Assembly (NCBI GenBank): GCA_030248135.1
Contig: JASANC010000765.1
Span: forward strand, 1 to 64,000
Direction: 5' to 3'
DNA: 64,000 nt
From: Theristus sp. LFF4_11
Lineage: Eukaryota > Nematoda > Chromadorea > Monhysterida > Xyalidae
Positions 59,540 through 64,000 of this stretch are shown here, piece by piece. The notes under the pieces were generated by a model. That model made no database searches. It had not been told where the DNA came from and saw nothing but the letters and a program-made list of their open reading frames with translations. Position numbers and translations under genes: made by a program. How positions within the stretch are numbered: the first letter of the stretch is position 1; each line of letters starts with the position of its first letter.

Positions 59540-62500
59540 TCAGCGCATGTCAACGAACATGCACGTGAACACGAGTCCAACGGCAATGGCCAGTTCGTGC
59601 GCGGCGAACATCAGCCGTGGACAGACGCTCAGTGAATAGGCGTCCGTGGGCGGTGTCGCGGCGGCAGCGTAGGAGGCCTGCAGAGCACATGGCCAGCCGA
59701 TCGCTGCGAACGACAGTGCACACAGCGCGCCAGCGCACAGCACCGCACAGCACAGCGCCAACGACCACGCCGCTGAGTGGGGTTGTTTGCATGCGAACGG
59801 CTGCTTTCCAGTGCTTGGTAGAGTTGGCAACGTTTGCTTTAATGTGACTAAAGCTCACAATTTTTCAATAAATAGGCGTTTAAACGCATTAAAATCTTGG
59901 TGTCATGCCTTGAATGCGGTACGAAATGGCATTATGAGGAACTTTCGTAATTTTTCCAGCAAAAAAATTCATCTAGCTTTTTCATTCTGCATCCTTTTTT
60001 CGGCGGACAGATGCAAATTGCATTGCGGCGGTTATGAAAAAAAACCTAGGGCAGCTGGCAGCAGTCGTGTGCCAACGGTATCGCACAACATGGCTGGTTG
60101 CAACGCCCAACACGCACCGACAAGCACACCAACGCACGCCGCGATGATCTGGCAAAACAACGCTTGCTTCGCTTTGGTTGTGCACTGACGCATTGCTGCT
60201 CACAGAAATGACCCATCACAGCGCTCGTTTTAAACTGATAGCCAATCGATCCGCTTGTTACTCATAATGGATTGTAATAAAAATTCGGGCTCACCCGTAA
60301 CTCATTACGCTATTCGACTTTGACTCTGCATGGAAAAAGATGCCAAAATAGTGGCAACCTCACAGATGCCGTCATCATGGAATTTCGGTGGCGACACGAC
60401 GGCGAACGCGGCAGCAATGAGCACACCGATGGTGGCCGTCAGCAACACATTGCCACGGGGCAGACGGCTGCTGAATCGGTCGCACGCAACGCCGCTGACA
60501 CTCGCCACTGGGATCGCAAACGCAACGAACAACGCACTACGCCACAGTGCTGCTGTTGAGTGCAGCTGAAACTGCATGATGCACACTGTGCTCGTGGCAC
60601 ACGCACTGTTGCTGCCATGCTAGACCATTGCATGACGCACACTGTGCTCGTGGCACACGCACTGTTGCTGCCATGGTACACCATTGCATGACGCACACTG
60701 TGCTCGTGGCACACGCACTGTTGCTGCCATGGTACACCATTGCGTCATGCACTGCCGACGTGTGTGACACGGTGATGCAGCGTCCGGTGAAGGCATGGCA
60801 ACAAGCGAATGGTGCTCACTTGCACACACGCACGCACTGCATTGGTGACGTTCAAAAAGCATCAAATCCCTCGTGGACAAACTAGTGTTCAAGCACGAAC
60901 AGACCAACCGCATGACGTGTGCGCTTGCGATCAGTGGCTGTGGTGATTGCGTCTATTGTGAACAGCAGTGAGAACGCAGCACCGTTGGTCAGCGCAAACG
61001 AAAGCACACAACTCAGTGTGGACTTGCATGGGTGCAACGGCGGTCGTTGGCCTGCTGACACTGCAGAGTAACGTGGTCAATTTTGATTTTTTCCTTGAAA
61101 TCGAATGCGTTTACTCGCCACATTATGTGGAGATCGACCAAGCGCACGTGAGTTTTCAGCCAAGCCAGGTAGCACACCGACCGTGAGCATGATCCGTCGG
61201 CCGACTGTTGTCGATGGCATTGAAGATCACTGACGCCAAACGGTCACCGTCTCCGCCGGCGTGCCCTGCTGCGAACTCGCTGTCCGCATCTGCCGACGTG
61301 CCAGCGTTGTCGCCTTCAATTGAATCTGCAAAGCCGTGCACGCATCGTCCATGCTGCTATAGCATTTCACCATTGACTGCAACAACGTTCTGCAGGTACC
61401 CGGAGACGTCGTGTCATTGTGGACTTGCTGCGGCAACCGTGGCACCACGGTCAACACTGCGCGAACACTGACCAGTTTCCGACGGTGCATACTCGTAGGC
61501 AGGCGTGGTGAGCGCACGCACGTCCGAGTAGCTGTCAGCATTGCGCGTGCGTTGTTGTGTTTGTTGACGGAGCACAGCGGCGTGTGCAGGCGGCAGTGCT
61601 GTTGGTGCACGCTCCAGCAGGGATGACGTACTTCTGCAGCAAACAACACTGATGTGCTGACACAGCCAGCCAGCTGGCACAGGACTGTGTTGTGCACACC
61701 TGAGTGCCAGGATGCCATTGAGACTGGCGAGTGTGCACCACGCGAGCATGCTCAAGTACGCCACACCGTCGCTGTCACCACCGAACGCGCCACTGAACGT
61801 GCCGAAGCAGACGTTCCACACGAACATCGCGGCAAACATGAAACTGTGCACGCAGCCTGCAGCATACACGAACACATCCGTGGGGGGGTGCATGGCAAGG
61901 CGGATCATTGGTTTTAAAATGAATGCGAATAGCTGTCATGGAGTAGCACAATTTGATATACACATACAATCTACGGTGAAAGACACCGGTGACAAGCCAC
62001 GAACACTTCGTGCACCATCGTGCAGGCCTGGGCCGCCATAGTACATTTGCCGCCTGGCAACATGAAGGAATGACAACAGTTTGTTTGCAGTGAACTAACC
62101 GAGCAGCTTGCCGGCGTGCTTCGGCCCAAGGTTGCGCAGATTGACGAACAACGTCGTTTGATACAGAAACGAAACGCCAACACCTGCAAGCACATGACTG
62201 AGACACTCGGTGAGAATGGCAAGCAGCGTCACAGACAGCAGTGGGCCACTACCCGACAAGAACGAGTACAGCGCCACGAGCGGCAATCGCGTGGCGTAGA
62301 ACGCTGCCGAGCGCACGGCACTCCACAGCAGCAGATAGGCGAACGTGCTGAGCACACAGCCGACCACGCACAGCCACATTGCGGACAGCCGCGCCAGCAG
62401 CAGCGTTGACGGCACGCCGCCGAGCGACACGCCAAACAGCGCGCATGTCACCACGAGTATGCCTGAACATGAACGCAACTCACAGGCTGTCAAGTGGCAT

Positions 62501-62660
62501 AGCACCAAGCAGACAATGTACCTTGTTGGTAGGTGTAATTGAGTGACTGATGCAGCTGTGTAACGCCGGTCTGCCACGCCCATGGTGCCCCACAGGCACT
62601 CATCGTCAACAGACCAACGATCAAAGTGCACGACGCACGGCAACGCACACGGTCAACCAT
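59540..62660 (-). CDS. Major facilitator superfamily transporter, nodulin-like/monocarboxylate-like
   Basis: Nine exons (high to low): 62660-62522, 62462-62100, 61856-61700, 61633-61473, 61325-61182, 61060-60909, 60565-60359, 60184-60046, 59847-59540. They give 589 residues in one consistent frame with about 12 hydrophobic segments. The start MVDRVRCRASCTLIVGLLTM leads straight into TM1 and the Q-containing loop TYQQG. A NLRNLGPKHAGKLLG loop follows TM4-5. A long hydrophilic centre (exons 61633 and 61325, acidic and Ser/Ala-rich) separates the two six-helix halves, and GACWALQPAMLCDTVGTRLL recalls the second-half signature of monocarboxylate-type carriers. Family choice is tentative: NLRNLGP...GKLLG also resembles nodulin-like MFS proteins of plants and protists. 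Substrate unknown. Lies upstream of NSF on the same strand. Confidence 0.78.
60575..60743. repeat. 56-bp tandem repeat, three units, in MFS intron
   Basis: The unit CATGACGCACACTGTGCTCG plus TGGCACACGCACTGTTGCTGCCATGGTACACCATTG is repeated three times with one to three differences. It sits in the intron between the exons ending 60909 and starting 60565. Frames through it are incidental. Confidence 0.85.
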
Positions 62661-63294
62661 GCTGCGAAACACGGCTCGAACAATGCACACACACACAACT
62701 GACGTGCAACAAAGAACACTGGTCGGTGGCACAACCGACATTGGTGCTGGAGGAGCCCTCGCCACTACACTGTGATTATATGTCACGTTTTGGAAACAAC
62801 GTTGAAATTGAATAACATAACAACACCAAAATAACAACAACAAACGAATCAACCAGCAATGAAATCATCACAGTCTTGAATTGAGATGGGAACAATGAGC
62901 TTCAGTTGTTTATAGTATCAATAAGCCACTGGTCAAGCAAAGTAAAGATAATAAACCACGAAAAAAGTGAGCAACTGGTTTTTGATATGATAAGAATCGT
63001 AGCAACAATCGAATAATACAAAAATTGCCAACATCATATTTTTGGTTTGCGACTCAGCGCGTTTGCTTTCAAATTGTTTGCTTGCAAGCGCGTTTGTTTG
63101 CTTGCTTGACGTGAAAATTGAATTGGTTTCATGCTTCATGCGGCAATCCAAAATTGACAAAGTGACCCGTCGTATCTCCGAAATCAGGGTCACTTTAGCA
63201 ATTTTGAGATGTTGTGCACATACGAAATGCTGTGTGTACCATTGAGTCGGAGAACTAGAAACGAAGACGATAAAGTGATCACTGACAGCAACAG
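62661..63294. other. Intergenic with weak repeat A copy
   Basis: Between two same-strand MFS genes. About 63125-63265 resembles dispersed repeat A (CGGCAATCCAAAATTGACAA, GGGTCACTTTAGCAATTTTG, GAGTCGGAGAACTAGAAAC). No gene seen. Confidence 0.5.
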
Positions 63295-63917
63295 CTAAGT
63301 GTGCGGGTGCACAGCAACATTTGTGGCTGCGACTGCGACTGCGTCACCAGACGGCTCACGCTCTGCCACGATGGTCGTCTGCGATGAAGCGGCACTCTCT
63401 CGCTCTCTTGCCAGCCGGTCAGCCGCAATCAGCCGCTGTAAGATTCTGCAATGAAAACACAAGCACTACGATGAACATCATCATTGCGTCACATCAGACA
63501 CAACAAGTATCCCCCAAAAGAGCGCCGCGTTTCACCCGCAGAGAGCGGCATTGGCGAGCAGGAGCACAGCCATCAGCAGAAATGGAAGGCCGGGCAGCGA
63601 GTGGCCTGCCGACGACGCCAAACCGTTGAACAGCGGCGCTGCAACGAGCGAGAACACGATCTGCAGCAGACCGACCAACGCGAACATTTTGCCTGTGCAA
63701 AGAAATAAATGAAAGAAAACAATGCAGGGTGGTGGACGTTGCAACGGACGCAACAGGTGGCCCAAAGACACAGCGGGCTTTCGCTGAATGAAACAGTGTG
63801 CAGCAGTTGAGTGTGCACCAGTTGAGTGTGCACCTTGTTCATGCGAGTCGACTGCAAGCGACAGCAACGAGCGTGCGCCGGTGATGATGAAGCGACTGGA
63901 CGCAAACAGTGCCACCG
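63295..63917 (-). CDS. SLC46 (proton-coupled folate transporter)-like carrier, C-terminal part
   Basis: Three exons, high to low: 63917-63834, 63692-63536 and 63445-63295 (stop TAG). They give the last 129 residues. The first visible segment, FIITGARSLLSLAVDSHEQG, then KMFALVGLLQIVFSLVAAPL, matches the conserved SLC46 pattern of an Arg-Ser-Leu loop before an E-Q-G-K/x-F-A helix. It is followed by the last transmembrane helix LPFLLMAVLLLANAALCG and a charged Ala/Arg/Glu-rich cytosolic tail. SLC46 carriers move folates, muropeptides or related solutes with protons. The gene continues beyond the right edge, so its start and first ten or so helices are not seen. It is followed on the same strand by the MFS gene at 59.5-62.7 kb. 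Confidence 0.75.
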
Positions 63918-64000
63918 CTGCAACACAACACTGATCACTGCTTGTCTGGCAGCTGCTTTGCTGCTCAGAGAGACATGGAACGGCTGAAACAGAAGCAACA

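Noticed and set aside
61980..62046. Possible extra exon between MFS exons 2 and 3
   Set aside because: It has a usable acceptor, but joining exon 2 directly to the exon at 61856 keeps frame and a continuous helix. Including it adds a hydrophilic insertion and breaks phase.

Overview
The window is animal nuclear DNA. Genes are split by many introns (mostly GT-AG, about 40 bp to several kb), and the products are animal signalling, trafficking and metabolic proteins: a myristoylated Src-type tyrosine kinase, a PFTAIRE cyclin-dependent kinase, NSF, a PLEKHG5-like Rho exchange factor, TDP2, MsrA, mitochondrial acetyl-CoA acetyltransferase, CHORDC1 and two MFS carriers. The spaces and introns are packed with small DNA transposons. 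An invertebrate is most likely; I cannot fix the phylum from sequence alone.

Layout. 1-6 kb: inverted and direct repeats and a 1.6-kb terminal-inverted-repeat element. 6.1-8.25 kb (+): last three exons of CHORDC1, with a mariner-type element in an intron. 8.6-12.7 kb: no convincing gene; a MITE, a dispersed repeat and a transposase relic. 12.8-15.8 kb (+): complete Src-family kinase. 16.2-18.5 kb: nested hAT-like elements forming a 735-bp palindrome. 18.65-24.1 kb (+): complete TDP2, whose last intron holds a 2.9-kb, 39-bp-unit minisatellite. 24.45-25.8 kb (+): complete MsrA with a mitochondrial leader. 26.0 kb: a near-perfect 92-nt hairpin. 27.3-32.1 kb (+): complete ACAT1-type thiolase, with one hAT-like element nested in another in an intron. 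33.1-33.7 kb: two weak small ORFs. 34.5-40.1 kb (+): complete PLEKHG5-like RhoGEF. 40.7-45.5 kb (-): CDK14-type kinase, 5' end unresolved. 45.5-53.3 kb: no recognised gene; a fold-back element at 51.4-52.2 kb. 53.5-57.4 kb (-): complete NSF in 18 exons. 59.5-62.7 kb (-): complete MFS carrier. 63.3 kb to the edge (-): 3' end of an SLC46-like carrier.

All genes left of 40.1 kb read rightward and all genes right of 40.7 kb read leftward, meeting tail to tail with probably overlapping 3' UTRs. The genes look like unrelated housekeeping and signalling loci rather than one pathway. For the gene models called complete, the summed exon lengths are divisible by three and each protein is close to its family's usual length, which supports the splice sites.

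The distinctive biology here is how transposons shape introns. There are exact target-site duplications of two kinds (8 bp and TA), element-in-element nesting, a paired CRE-palindrome element in two introns of the same kinase gene, and a minisatellite in which every unit carries both a donor-like and an acceptor-like splice motif.
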